NCBI GenBank assembly: GCA_029264955.1
Contig: JARHYC010000020.1
Span: 124,001-188,000 of the forward strand
Direction: 5' to 3'
DNA: 64,000 nucleotides
Source of the DNA: Faecalibacterium sp.
GTDB taxonomy: Bacteria; Bacillota; Clostridia; Oscillospirales; Ruminococcaceae
The notes beneath the pieces are model-generated. The model saw only the letters and a list, made by a program, of their open reading frames with translations. It ran no database searches and was not told the DNA's origin. Both the position numbers and the translations under genes were made by a program. This document shows positions 7,349-16,266 of the stretch, in pieces. The stretch's first letter is position 1. Each line of letters opens with the position of its first letter.

Positions 7349-8374
7349 TTAGCCCTGAGTCTTGTAGCCGTCGGGGTTCTTGCTCTGCCAGTTCCAGCTG
7401 TCACGGCACATTTCCTCAATGCCGTACTTTGCCTTCCAGCCCAGCTCGCGCTCTGCCTTAGTGGGATCTGCCCAGCACTCAGCGATGTCGCCGGGACGGC
7501 GGGGATCGATCTGGTAGGGAATCTCATGGCCACAAGCCTTTTCGAAGGCATGAATCACCTGCAGCACACTGTAGCCGTTGCCGGTACCCAGGTTGCAGAT
7601 GAACAGACCGCACTTGGTCTCCAGTTTGCGGATTGCACAAACGTGGCCTGCTGCCAAGTCAACAACATGGATATAGTCACGAATGCCGGTGCCGTCGGGC
7701 GTGGGATAATCATCACCAAAGACATGAACCTTCTCCAGCTTGCCTGCTGCCACCTTAGCGATGTAAGGAACCAGGTTGTTGGGAATACCATTGGGATCTT
7801 CGCCGATCAAACCGCTTGCGTGTGCACCGATGGGGTTAAAGTAACGCAGGATTGCCACGTTCATCTCCGGATCTGCCTTGCAGACGTCCTGCAGGATACG
7901 CTCGGTGAAAGCCTTGGTTGCACCGTAGGGGTTGGTGGTCTCGCGCAGGGGAGAATCCTCGGTCAGAGGCACCTTTTCGGGATCGCCGTATACGGTTGCG
8001 GAAGAGCTGAACACAAAGTTCTTCACGTTGTAATCACGCATGACGTCCAGAATGTTCAGCGTGCAGTTGAAGTTGTTGCTGTAGTACTCGATGGGCTTCT
8101 GGCAGCTTTCGCCAACAGCCTTGTATGCAGCAAACTGAATTACTGCATCGATGTCGGGATACTGTGCGAAAACCTTCTGTACATCTTCCTTCTTGGACAT
8201 ATCTGCTTCGATGAAACGGAGGTCCTTGCCGGAAATCTGGCGCACACGCTCCAGCGCCAGAGGACAGGAGTTGTAATAGTTGTCTGCTACGATAACGTCG
8301 TAACCTGCTGCCAGCAGCTCGACACAAGTATGGCTGCCAATGTAACCAGCACCACCAGAGACCAAAATTGCCAT
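7349..8374 (-). CDS. galE: UDP-glucose 4-epimerase
   Basis: A 341-residue extended short-chain dehydrogenase of normal GalE length. It has the NAD-binding GGAGYIGSH at residues 7-15, the catalytic SSSATVYG serine/threonine region, and the YGATK Tyr-x-x-x-Lys motif. It interconverts UDP-glucose and UDP-galactose in the Leloir pathway and in surface polysaccharide precursor supply. A promoter (TTGATT, 17 bp, TATGCT) lies at 8424-8452. galM follows upstream in the same orientation with its own promoter and terminator, so the two are separate units with a related job. galK and galT are not in the window. Confidence 0.95.
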   Translation of the reverse strand: MAILVSGGAGYIGSHTCVELLAAGYDVIVADNYYNSCPLALERVRQISGKDLRFIEADMSKKEDVQKVFAQYPDIDAVIQFAAYKAVGESCQKPIEYYSNNFNCTLNILDVMRDYNVKNFVFSSSATVYGDPEKVPLTEDSPLRETTNPYGATKAFTERILQDVCKADPEMNVAILRYFNPIGAHASGLIGEDPNGIPNNLVPYIAKVAAGKLEKVHVFGDDYPTPDGTGIRDYIHVVDLAAGHVCAIRKLETKCGLFICNLGTGNGYSVLQVIHAFEKACGHEIPYQIDPRRPGDIAECWADPTKAERELGWKAKYGIEEMCRDSWNWQSKNPDGYKTQG

Positions 8375-8423
8375 AATGAAACACTCCTTTTACCTGTTTG
8401 AGAAATCGTTCTTTTGTATTTTC

Positions 8424-8452
8424 AGCATACCGCTGTCACCCAATAAAATCAA
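8424..8452 (-). promoter_or_regulatory. Promoter of galE
   Basis: TTGATT (8447-8452) and TATGCT (8424-8429) on the minus strand with a 17-bp spacer. Confidence 0.6.
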
Positions 8453-8559
8453 GAGGAAACATGTATACACAGCATATCCTTTTGTTGCACATTTTTACCA
8501 AAAGCCGTTTTATATCGGGAAATTAAACAGTTTTGCAATGGATATTTGTGTGGAAAGAC

Positions 8560-8607
8560 AAAAACAACGGCTTCCCCCTGCATACAGTCGGAGAAGCCGT
8601 TGTTTTT
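8560..8607. terminator. Terminator of galM
   Basis: A 15-bp stem (8560-8574 with 8593-8607) with A-rich and T-rich ends, 13 bp after the galM stop. Confidence 0.85.
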
Positions 8608-8619
8608 CCTAATGTAATT

Positions 8620-9678
8620 TTACAGCTTTCCGCACTGCTTTCCGGTAAAGAACCGCAGCGTAGTGGTTGCGCGGAACACCTTGCCCGCATGCAGCACTGT
8701 GCTTGGGAAATTGGGGAAACTGGGCGAACAGGGAAAGTGCTGGGTTTCCAACGCAAAGCCAGCATATTTCTGCGCCTTTGCGCCATCCTTCAGCGGTGTT
8801 TTTACATCGCCGTAGAAGTTGGCGGTATATAACTGCACACCCGGCTGGGTGGTATATACTTTCATGCTGATACCAGTCTTTTCACTGAACGCCCACGCAC
8901 AAATGCTCTGGGATGCGCCGCGGGGACGATCAATTACAAAGCAATGGTCGTAGCCGTCGCCCACCAACTCCATCTGTGGGTAACCACTGCCGAAATCCTG
9001 ACCAATGTACTTGCCAGCCGTAAAATCCATCGGCGTACCCTTAACTGGCAAAATACGGCCGGTGGGACAAGTCTGCTCGTTTCCCTCCAGATACTGGGAG
9101 CAATACAGGCGCAGCTTTTGCTTTTCAATAGTGCCTTCGCCGTCCAGATTGAAATAGCTGTGGTTGGTCAGATTGACCAGCGTATCCGCATCACTGGATG
9201 CACGATACTCCATGCGGAATGCATTATCCGGGGTCAGTGTATAACGCACTGAAATCTTCATATTGCCGGGGAAACCATCTTCGCCGTCAGGGCTGTCCGC
9301 TTCCAGCAGCAGCGAATCTCCAAATACTTTTACCCGGAACATCTTTCTGGAAAAACAGCCATGCAGATGATTGGGGCCATTGTTGGCTTCCAGCTGGTAG
9401 GTTTTGCCCGCCAGAGTAAACTGTGCATCCTGAATACGGTTTGCATATCGACCCACGAAACTACCGGTAAATGCATCTTCGTTTTCATAATCAGCCAGCG
9501 TATCATGGCCCAGCACCACATCCACCACACCGGTCTTTGCAGGCACGACGATTGAGCGGATGATACCACCATAATCCAGAACCGACACAGCCAAGCCGTT
9601 CGGGTTTGCAAGCGTATACTCTGTTACCGAGGCGCCAGCCTGATTGACACCGAAAGGCCGGGAAGTGATCTTTGCCAT
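8620..9678 (-). CDS. galM: Aldose 1-epimerase (mutarotase)
   Basis: A 352-residue galactose mutarotase. Recognisable blocks are the FVGRYANRI region, NGPNHLHGC with the first active-site histidine, and TNHSYFNLDGEG with the second histidine and neighbouring acidic residues. It converts beta- and alpha-anomers of aldoses so that galactokinase can use them. TAGGAGGC lies 9 bp before the ATG, and a promoter (TTGGAA, 17 bp, TACAAT) lies at 9737-9765. It stands next to galE, which supports a role in galactose use. Confidence 0.95.
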   Translation of the reverse strand: MAKITSRPFGVNQAGASVTEYTLANPNGLAVSVLDYGGIIRSIVVPAKTGVVDVVLGHDTLADYENEDAFTGSFVGRYANRIQDAQFTLAGKTYQLEANNGPNHLHGCFSRKMFRVKVFGDSLLLEADSPDGEDGFPGNMKISVRYTLTPDNAFRMEYRASSDADTLVNLTNHSYFNLDGEGTIEKQKLRLYCSQYLEGNEQTCPTGRILPVKGTPMDFTAGKYIGQDFGSGYPQMELVGDGYDHCFVIDRPRGASQSICAWAFSEKTGISMKVYTTQPGVQLYTANFYGDVKTPLKDGAKAQKYAGFALETQHFPCSPSFPNFPSTVLHAGKVFRATTTLRFFTGKQCGKL

Positions 9679-9736
9679 AATGTAAGCCTCCTATCTAAAG
9701 GAAATGTCACAAATTAGCATTCTCTATATTGTTATC

Positions 9737-9765
9737 ATTGTATCACAAAATTATATAATTTCCAA
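9737..9765 (-). promoter_or_regulatory. Promoter of galM
   Basis: TTGGAA (9760-9765) and TACAAT (9737-9742) on the minus strand with a 17-bp spacer in an AT-rich stretch. Confidence 0.7.
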
Positions 9766-9840
9766 TGAATACTCATGGTCATTCAGCACAAAATTCCGCC
9801 TATTTTTTGTAGTCCTATCCGCTTATGTTTGCTACCAGAT

Positions 9841-10446
9841 TTAGAGTGTCACACCCAGACCCCGGCTAAGTAGCTGTACTGCATCCTGACGCAGGGGTTC
9901 TGCATATATTTTTCCATTGCGGCGCAGCCCGGCTGCAAACCCGGCCTGTGCAGAAATAATACAGAAATCAAAGTAATCCTTTGAAATATGTGGATCCATG
10001 CCAGCCTGCACAGCCTTCTGGTAGGCACAGCGCAGCAATGCGTCCAGCGTTTGTGCAAAGGGAGTATTGGGACCTAAAAGCTCCTGCTCACCAGCTTTCG
10101 GCTCGCCATGCTGTAAGACGCGCATGACCAACTCGTACACAGCAAAGCGGTGTCCAACCAAATCCTGAATATAATCCATGACCTGACCCGTCAGTTCGGT
10201 AAAATCTTCAGCTTCTTCTACGCAGGCCGTCAGGCGGGTTACTTCCTGACGCAGGCAATAAGACAAGGTTCCTCGCAAAATCTCCTCTTTGGAAGAAAAG
10301 TATTCGTACAGGGTCCCTTTACCCATGTCGGCAGCATCCGCAATCTGCTGCACGCGCATTCCATGCAGGTCTGCGCCCTGATCCGCCAAAGTCAGGACTG
10401 CACGGTACACCTGCTGTGCCTTGGGGCTTTGCATTTTATCCATCAT
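9841..10446 (-). CDS. TetR-family repressor of the adjacent RND pump
   Basis: A 201-residue TetR-type regulator. The N-terminal helix-turn-helix (about 12-58) reads GMRVQQIADAADMGKGTLYEYFSSKEEIL, with the typical GxGTxYxYF recognition helix. The rest is a helical ligand-binding domain. Its start overlaps the stop codon of the RND transporter by 4 bp, so both are made from one transcript. The perfect 18-bp palindrome upstream of the pump gene is the probable operator, which would make the operon autoregulated and induced by pump substrates. The ligand is unknown. Confidence 0.9.
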   Translation of the reverse strand: MMDKMQSPKAQQVYRAVLTLADQGADLHGMRVQQIADAADMGKGTLYEYFSSKEEILRGTLSYCLRQEVTRLTACVEEAEDFTELTGQVMDYIQDLVGHRFAVYELVMRVLQHGEPKAGEQELLGPNTPFAQTLDALLRCAYQKAVQAGMDPHISKDYFDFCIISAQAGFAAGLRRNGKIYAEPLRQDAVQLLSRGLGVTL

Positions 10447-13400
10447 TTTGCTGTTTCCTCCTCCGATTTGACATTCCTGTCGCCCATATGGGCTGCAGCC
10501 AAAAATTCTGCCGCATCATCCAGCTCGGTATCCAAATCGTCCTCACCCAGATCCACATTCAGTGGCTGGTGCTTGAACAAAATATCGTACATAATCGGCA
10601 CGATATACAGGGTCATAATGGTTGCATACAGCAGACCGCCCGCAATGACGACTGCCATACCGCCGCCCAGCTGGCTGCCCATATCGTCACCGAAAATCAG
10701 CTGTGCCATTGCCAGAATTGTGGTCAGTGCTGTCATAAAGATCGGACGCATACGAGTGCAGCCTGCTGCAATCAGTGCGGGTCTGCGTTCCATACCGCCC
10801 ATGCGCAGCTGGTTGGTGTAGTCTACGAATACGATACCATTGTTGACGACCGTACCCATCAGCACCAAAAAGCCCATCAGGCTCAACATACTCAGCTGCT
10901 GGCCGTACAGCATCAGGCCCAGCAGACCGCCGGTAAATGCCAGCGGAACCGTAAACAACACGATAAACGGCGACAGCAAACTCTGGAACTGTGCTACCAT
11001 AACCAGATAGACAAAAATTAGTGCGACCACAAGCAACAGCAGCATCTGCCGCATCATTTCCTTGACCTGCTCGGTTTCGCCGCCGATATGCAGGCGGCAG
11101 CCATCCGGCATACGGTCGGATGCAGCATACTCGTCCAGCTTTTGCTGCAACTCACGAGACAATAGGGTAGTGTTGTAACCCGGCATAGTTTCGGCTGTAA
11201 CCGTCATATAGCGGGTCTGGTTTTCTCTATGCACGGTATCCACGCTGGTGGTATGCTCCATCGAAGCGAACTCGCTCAGCGTATGCTGTTCGGTGGTCTG
11301 ACCGCCCATACTGTCCATAACCGTGCAGTTGAAGGGAATCTCCATCAGATTTTCCACTGTGACCAAATCAGTCATATCCTGCACAGTAACCTGCATTGCC
11401 ACACCGTCCACCGTAATGCTGGTAGAGGATGCTGTCGTGGTCATACGGTTGGAAATCTCCTGATAAATCTGTGCCACCGTCAAACCATAACGCATTGCAG
11501 CATCCCGGTCGATGTTCAACTGAATGGTCTGGTCGCCATTTTCTTCCAAGCCATTGGATGCGTTGGTAAAGCCTTCAACACTGTTCACGATATCTACAAC
11601 ATCTTCCGTGACCTGTGTAATGGTTTTCAAGTCATTGCCGTACACTTCCAGCGACAGACCGCCGCCCATCATGCCGGACATATCCGCCATACCGCCAGCA
11701 CCCGCCTGAATAGTACAGTTCAATCCCTCTGCGGCAGCTGTCAAATCCTCGCACAGCCGGGCAATTTCATCTGCGCCGGGGTTTTCATTTTCCGTGGTCA
11801 CATAACCCATATAGCTGCGGATGATGCCATCCTCGCCGGCGCTGTTGCTCATAATACCCACATCCTGTACACCGGACACCTGCATCATTGCATCCATTGC
11901 CGCATCGACCGCTTCATAGGATTCAGTCTGGCTCAAATCTTCATTGGTCATAATCATGACCTGAACTTCGCTGGAGGTCATTTCCGGCAGAATCACCACG
12001 CCCATCACCGTCACACGATACACGCAGAACACCAGCAGACCGCCTGCAATCGCCAGCGGAACCGCACGATGACGCAAGCACCAATCCAGCGATTTGCCGT
12101 ACAGATTCTGTACTTTATCAAACAGGGGATGCGGGCGGTTTTTGCTGTTTTTCAAAACGGTACTGCCAGCCGCAGGTACAACCGTCATTGCCACGATCAG
12201 CGATGCCACCAGACAATAGGTAATGGCCAGCCCCATAGGCATCAGCAGCTCACGCACCGTGCCCTTGGTAAACACCATGGGCAGGAACACGCAAATTGTG
12301 GTCAGGGTACTGGCAATAATAGACCCCGCCACCTGTTTGGTACCCTGTACCGCAGCACGAGCAGGCGAAACACCGCGTGCACGCAGCCGGTAGATATTCT
12401 CGATGACGACCACCGAGTTATCCACCAGCATACCGATACCCAGCGCCAGACCAGACAGGGTCATCATATTCAGGGAAAGGTGGGAGAAGTACATCAACAC
12501 GATAGCGAACAAAACGCTCAGCGGGATGCTGATACTAACCACCAGCGTCGGTTTAAAGTCCTTTAGGAACAAAGCCAGAACAAAGATTGCCAGCAGTGCA
12601 CCCAGTACCATACTGGACACAACGCTGTTCACAATCAGGGTAATGTAGTCGCCCTGGTCCATCAGCACAACAGAGGTAAATCCATCGTATTTTTCGGTCA
12701 GCTCCTTCAGCGCATTCTTGCACTGGCGGGACACCTCGTTTGTGCCTGCTGTGGAGCCTTTATACACGCTCAGAACCACAGCATTGCTGCCATTCAGGCG
12801 GGTGTAGCTGTCCAGTGCGTTGTCGATGACCGTAATATCTGCCACGTCGGACAAGCGCACGTCACCGATGCCGTCCACATGGCACAAAAGAGCCTGAGAA
12901 ATATCCTCGCTGCTTGTGTATTCCTCACCGATTTTCAGAAGCCAAGCGTTATCATTTTCATCGTCAATGTAACCCGCCGGCATAGAGAAGTTCTGAGCGT
13001 AAATCATACCGGAGAGGGTAGAAACATTCAAAAGCGTGTCCAGATTGGCGTGTTCCAGTGCCTGCTCGCGTGCGGTTTCGTACTGTTCCCGCGCAGCTTT
13101 CAGCTGGGCTTCCAGTGCAATCAGCTGGTTCTGTCCAGTAGCAAAGCCAACCGCAGCTTCCAGCTGTGCCTGACCCAAACCGCCAATAGCTGCTTTCAGC
13201 GCTTCTACCAGTTGAGGAACGGCTTCTACCTGTGCGGCCAGCTTTTCCAAGGTCTGCGCCACGGCATCCACTACGGTATTTAAGGCCGAATCCTGTGCCG
13301 GGGTTTCATTTTCCGCCGGGGTATCCGTTTCCGATACAGAGGTACGCACCGCATCCAAAACTGTTTTCATGTTTTCCTGAATGCGCGCCGCCAGCACAAT

Positions 13401-14342
13401 GACCTGTGCGGCATCTTCCGGCGAAGCCGTACCGGCTTTGATTTGATCCAACAGAGTACGCATATCCCGAACATCTGTTTGCACCTGTGTTAGTGCCTGC
13501 TGTACCTGCGGGTCTGAAATATTATCCTGCAAAGCGCTTGCCTGCTCGGTCAGCGCATCCAGAATCGGCTGAATCCGGGTTGCCTGCTGGGTCAGCTGCT
13601 GCTGTACAGGCCCCATCACACCGGATGCCAACGCCGAACCGAACGAGCCTTTCTGCTGTTCCAGTGCAGCTTTGCCATCCTTGAGCTGCTGTTCCGCTTT
13701 ATCCAGTTCCCGACGTGCATCCGCCAGTTTTTGGTCAGTAAGACCCAGCAGTTGGTCGTTCAGACGGTCGATTTTATTCCGATTCAGGTCCACTTGTACG
13801 CTTTTTTCTACCAGACCTGCCGCCGAAACACTGGCGACACCAGGCTGACGCTCAATGTACGGTACGACTTCATCCCGCACAAAAGCGGTAGTTTCGTACA
13901 CGTCATAGCCCTCACGACCCACACCCAGATACATGGTTGCCATCATATCCGGGCTCATTTCCATAATGGAAGGGGTACCGCACATTTCCGGCAGCTCTGC
14001 CGAAACTCGCTGTACGGCGCTGGACACCTTGACCATGGCGGAATCCATGTTGGTGTCCTCTTCAAATTCCAGCTGTACCATAGATACATTTTCGCTGGAT
14101 GTGGAGTACACATTGGTTACGCCGGTCACGGTACCTAAGCTGTCCTCCATCGGTTTTGTGACGGCATCCTCCACTTTTTCGGGGCTTGCGCCAGGGTAAG
14201 CAGTGATGACCAACAAATACGGCAGATTGATGGGCGGCAAAAGGTCGGTTGTCATGTTCGTCAAGGACACGAATCCCAAGACCAGCACCATCAATACCGC
14301 CACCAGTACGGTATAGGGCTTTTTTACACTGAAACGCTCCAT
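10443..14342 (-). CDS. RND-type efflux transporter with an inserted coiled-coil domain
   Basis: A 1299-residue HAE/SwrC-type RND permease, longer than the usual 1020-1060. TM1 is at about 12-30. The first porter domain is interrupted at about residues 205-440 by a long Gln/Ala/Glu-rich, coiled-coil-like insert. The second TM bundle carries LGIGMLVDNSVVVIENIYR, with the proton-relay Asp (the second Asp of AcrB is Asn here, common in Firmicutes). A repeat of TM and porter domains fills the C-terminal half, ending in an acidic tail. No membrane-fusion protein gene is adjacent. Substrates may be lipophilic drugs, bile salts or lipids; this is inference. Confidence 0.9.
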   Translation of the reverse strand: MERFSVKKPYTVLVAVLMVLVLGFVSLTNMTTDLLPPINLPYLLVITAYPGASPEKVEDAVTKPMEDSLGTVTGVTNVYSTSSENVSMVQLEFEEDTNMDSAMVKVSSAVQRVSAELPEMCGTPSIMEMSPDMMATMYLGVGREGYDVYETTAFVRDEVVPYIERQPGVASVSAAGLVEKSVQVDLNRNKIDRLNDQLLGLTDQKLADARRELDKAEQQLKDGKAALEQQKGSFGSALASGVMGPVQQQLTQQATRIQPILDALTEQASALQDNISDPQVQQALTQVQTDVRDMRTLLDQIKAGTASPEDAAQVIVLAARIQENMKTVLDAVRTSVSETDTPAENETPAQDSALNTVVDAVAQTLEKLAAQVEAVPQLVEALKAAIGGLGQAQLEAAVGFATGQNQLIALEAQLKAAREQYETAREQALEHANLDTLLNVSTLSGMIYAQNFSMPAGYIDDENDNAWLLKIGEEYTSSEDISQALLCHVDGIGDVRLSDVADITVIDNALDSYTRLNGSNAVVLSVYKGSTAGTNEVSRQCKNALKELTEKYDGFTSVVLMDQGDYITLIVNSVVSSMVLGALLAIFVLALFLKDFKPTLVVSISIPLSVLFAIVLMYFSHLSLNMMTLSGLALGIGMLVDNSVVVIENIYRLRARGVSPARAAVQGTKQVAGSIIASTLTTICVFLPMVFTKGTVRELLMPMGLAITYCLVASLIVAMTVVPAAGSTVLKNSKNRPHPLFDKVQNLYGKSLDWCLRHRAVPLAIAGGLLVFCVYRVTVMGVVILPEMTSSEVQVMIMTNEDLSQTESYEAVDAAMDAMMQVSGVQDVGIMSNSAGEDGIIRSYMGYVTTENENPGADEIARLCEDLTAAAEGLNCTIQAGAGGMADMSGMMGGGLSLEVYGNDLKTITQVTEDVVDIVNSVEGFTNASNGLEENGDQTIQLNIDRDAAMRYGLTVAQIYQEISNRMTTTASSTSITVDGVAMQVTVQDMTDLVTVENLMEIPFNCTVMDSMGGQTTEQHTLSEFASMEHTTSVDTVHRENQTRYMTVTAETMPGYNTTLLSRELQQKLDEYAASDRMPDGCRLHIGGETEQVKEMMRQMLLLLVVALIFVYLVMVAQFQSLLSPFIVLFTVPLAFTGGLLGLMLYGQQLSMLSLMGFLVLMGTVVNNGIVFVDYTNQLRMGGMERRPALIAAGCTRMRPIFMTALTTILAMAQLIFGDDMGSQLGGGMAVVIAGGLLYATIMTLYIVPIMYDILFKHQPLNVDLGEDDLDTELDDAAEFLAAAHMGDRNVKSEEETAK

Positions 14343-14375
14343 AAAAGGAAATCCTCTCTTTAGTACTTACTCTTT

Positions 14376-14393
14376 CGACCGACTAGTCGGTCG
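14376..14393. promoter_or_regulatory. Palindromic TetR operator upstream of the RND-tetR operon
   Basis: CGACCGACTAGTCGGTCG is a perfect 18-bp palindrome located 34 bp upstream of the pump start codon. The ACCGACTAGTCGGT type is characteristic of TetR-family operators. A TATACT -10-like box lies about 20 bp further upstream (14411-14416 on the minus strand), so the operator would overlap the first transcribed bases. Confidence 0.8.
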
Positions 14394-14496
14394 GTTTTTT
14401 TACAGTTCAAAGTATACGCTTTGAGGGCATCCAATACCATGAATGTTCTGTAAAAATACTGTTGTTTTCTTTTGTATATCCCCATTTTCGGCAAAC

Positions 14497-14539
14497 AAAA
14501 AAGCCGCAGCGTAACACTCGGTTACGCTGCGGCTTTTTT
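14497..14539. terminator. Terminator downstream of the D,D-carboxypeptidase gene
   Basis: A 19-bp stem (14497-14515 with 14521-14539) with A6 and T6 ends, 20 bp past the stop codon at 14560. Confidence 0.9.
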
Positions 14540-14559
14540 AATCAGAGAAATTTCTTATC

Positions 14560-15900
14560 TTATCTATGCACTGTGGTTCTTCTTCTGCCGCGTGCCTGCG
14601 GATGACGCTTGCGGAGCAACACCACAAAGTTCACTCTGCTGTGGCTCAACTGAGCCGTCAGATAACCTAATGCAGCCACAACCACCAGCACCGCGGGCAC
14701 CAGCAGCAACGCACTCATGCTACCTTTCAGCAGGGCAGATTCATATGTTTTGTCTGCAATCAGCGACACACGACCTACTTCACTGCCGTCCAGCTTTACG
14801 ATTGCCGTACCCAGAGATTCCCCCTCCTTAATAGGTGCTTTGAACTCTTCCGGTGCTTCGATGTCAACGGTCAGGCTGGCATCATCGTACGCGTGCTGTA
14901 CCAAATCTGTATTGGCGTGCAGGGTCACTACTTCACTTTCATCGCAGCCGCGCAGTGGAACTTCACCTACTTTTTCCCCCTTGGTCAGCAGGGTACGGTC
15001 CGAATAGCGGGCAAACGCCCAATCGAAAATGGAATTTGCTTCCGGGTAAATATAAAAAGGCTCATTCTTCTTTTCTTTTTTCGCGCCCAGAATGGCCAAC
15101 ATGTAGTTATGCCCTTCGTGGCTGGAGGTGGTGACAAAGCAGCGACCGGCCAGCGTGGTAAAGCCAGTTTTCACACCGGAAATACCTTCGCGATAATAGT
15201 CGCCATCTGGCAGCAGCATCAGGTTGGTTGCTTCCAAATCTCGCGGCTGATCGTGTTTATTGTTTGCAGGGACAGTATACTTGACGGTATTGGCGATTTC
15301 CATGTACTGCTCGTTCTGCCAGCAGGCGGTGGCAATCTTAACGATATCCTGCGCAGTAGAAACATTGCCCTGATCATACAAACCATGGGGGCAGCCAAAC
15401 TGGGTATTGGTACAGCCCAAAGCAACAGCCTTCTGGTTCATCTGATCCACAAAAGCGGGAATGCTGCCATTGCCAAAGTAATCCGCCAAAACGCTGGCTG
15501 CATCGTTGGCACTTGCCACCAGCAGACCATACATCAAATCAATCAGGCGGATTTCTTCGCCCACAATCAGGCGCATATCCGATCCGTTAGCATTCTGAAT
15601 ATCTTTGAACTCCTGTGTCAGGCTTTCCGGCACAGTGATGGTCTTTTCCAAATCCTCGCCGCTTTCCAATACAAGCAGCGCCGTCATCATCTTGGTCAGG
15701 CTGGCTACATAGCGGGATTCGGTGCTGTTCTGATCCAACAGAACCGTACCATCATCCAGATTTACCATGTAAACCGATTCATCATCCATACTGGTCGTGA
15801 TAGGCATATCGTATGCGGCACTTGCCGGTACAGCCATCGCCACCACCAAAACCAGCACCAACGCCAAAGCGGTCAGGCGGTTAAAAAGTGTCTTTTTCAT
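14560..15900 (-). CDS. D-alanyl-D-alanine carboxypeptidase (low-molecular-weight PBP)
   Basis: A 446-residue DacA/DacF-type penicillin-binding protein, class C type 5. A signal peptide (about 1-29, ending PASAA) is followed by the serine peptidase domain with SLTK (Ser67, Lys70), SAND and KTG (in GVKTGFT). A beta-rich PBP5 C-terminal domain follows (about 305-390). Near residues 395-420 is a transmembrane helix with a basic tail, which anchors the enzyme. It trims the terminal D-Ala from peptidoglycan pentapeptides. The ribosome binding site is weak (GGAG, 9-12 bp before ATG). A TGGTATGCT extended -10 lies at about 15967-15977. Confidence 0.92.
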   Translation of the reverse strand: MKKTLFNRLTALALVLVLVVAMAVPASAAYDMPITTSMDDESVYMVNLDDGTVLLDQNSTESRYVASLTKMMTALLVLESGEDLEKTITVPESLTQEFKDIQNANGSDMRLIVGEEIRLIDLMYGLLVASANDAASVLADYFGNGSIPAFVDQMNQKAVALGCTNTQFGCPHGLYDQGNVSTAQDIVKIATACWQNEQYMEIANTVKYTVPANNKHDQPRDLEATNLMLLPDGDYYREGISGVKTGFTTLAGRCFVTTSSHEGHNYMLAILGAKKEKKNEPFYIYPEANSIFDWAFARYSDRTLLTKGEKVGEVPLRGCDESEVVTLHANTDLVQHAYDDASLTVDIEAPEEFKAPIKEGESLGTAIVKLDGSEVGRVSLIADKTYESALLKGSMSALLLVPAVLVVVAALGYLTAQLSHSRVNFVVLLRKRHPQARGRRRTTVHR

Positions 15901-16075
15901 GCTGCTTTCGCTCCACTTCTTTCTTTTTCAGGGATTACCCCCGCATCCATTTCAGAACATTATTAGTAAGCATACCACATTTTTTCAGAAAGCGAAAGCC
16001 GCCGGGCTGGAGATTATCGCAATCCGCTTTGGCTTTTCTTTCGCCCTTTATATCTCAACCGTCAAACAATGAAAT

Positions 16076-16106
16076 AGCCCCCTGCGCTTGCGGTACGCAG
16101 GGGGCT
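16076..16106 (-). terminator. Hairpin downstream of birA
   Basis: An 11-bp stem (16076-16086 with 16096-16106), very GC-rich, followed on the minus strand by ATTTCATT. It could end birA transcripts or a short RNA from the 16107-16266 interval. The T-tract is imperfect. Confidence 0.5.
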
Positions 16107-16266
16107 TAATTGCTTGGGGTATTCGTTTGGTGTGAGGAGGAATCATGTGCAAGGTATCGGTTGCGGCTCCGAACCTTGTGACTTTAGTATACTCACTTTC
16201 CTGTGTGAATTGATGAAGTTGGTGTGAAGATTTTGTAAAAACGGGAAGGAATCTGGCACACAATTT
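16107..16266. other. birA-dac intergenic interval with mini-ORF and C-rich antisense
   Basis: On the plus strand a good ribosome binding site (GAGGAGGAATC, 16134-16144) precedes a 22-codon frame from 16145. On the minus strand the same bases give an unpaired-looking CCTCC stretch between a TATACT box (16187-16192) and the hairpin at 16076-16106, which could be a short C-rich RNA of about 105 nt. Neither reading is proven. Confidence 0.3.
16145..16213 (+). CDS. Candidate 22-residue small protein
   Basis: A short frame starting ATG with AGGAGG (16136-16141) at ideal spacing, encoding MCKVSVAAPNLVTLVYSLSC followed by two residues. It is moderately hydrophobic with two Cys. There is no convincing promoter in front of it and no recognised relative, so the strong ribosome binding site is the only support. 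Confidence 0.25.
   Translation: MCKVSVAAPNLVTLVYSLSCVN

Noticed and set aside
8396-8410. GTTTGAGAAATCGTT, repeated at 19138-19152, upstream of galE and the trmN6-type gene
   Set aside because: A 15-bp match between two places in 64 kb is expected by chance about once or more, and no other feature supports a shared element.
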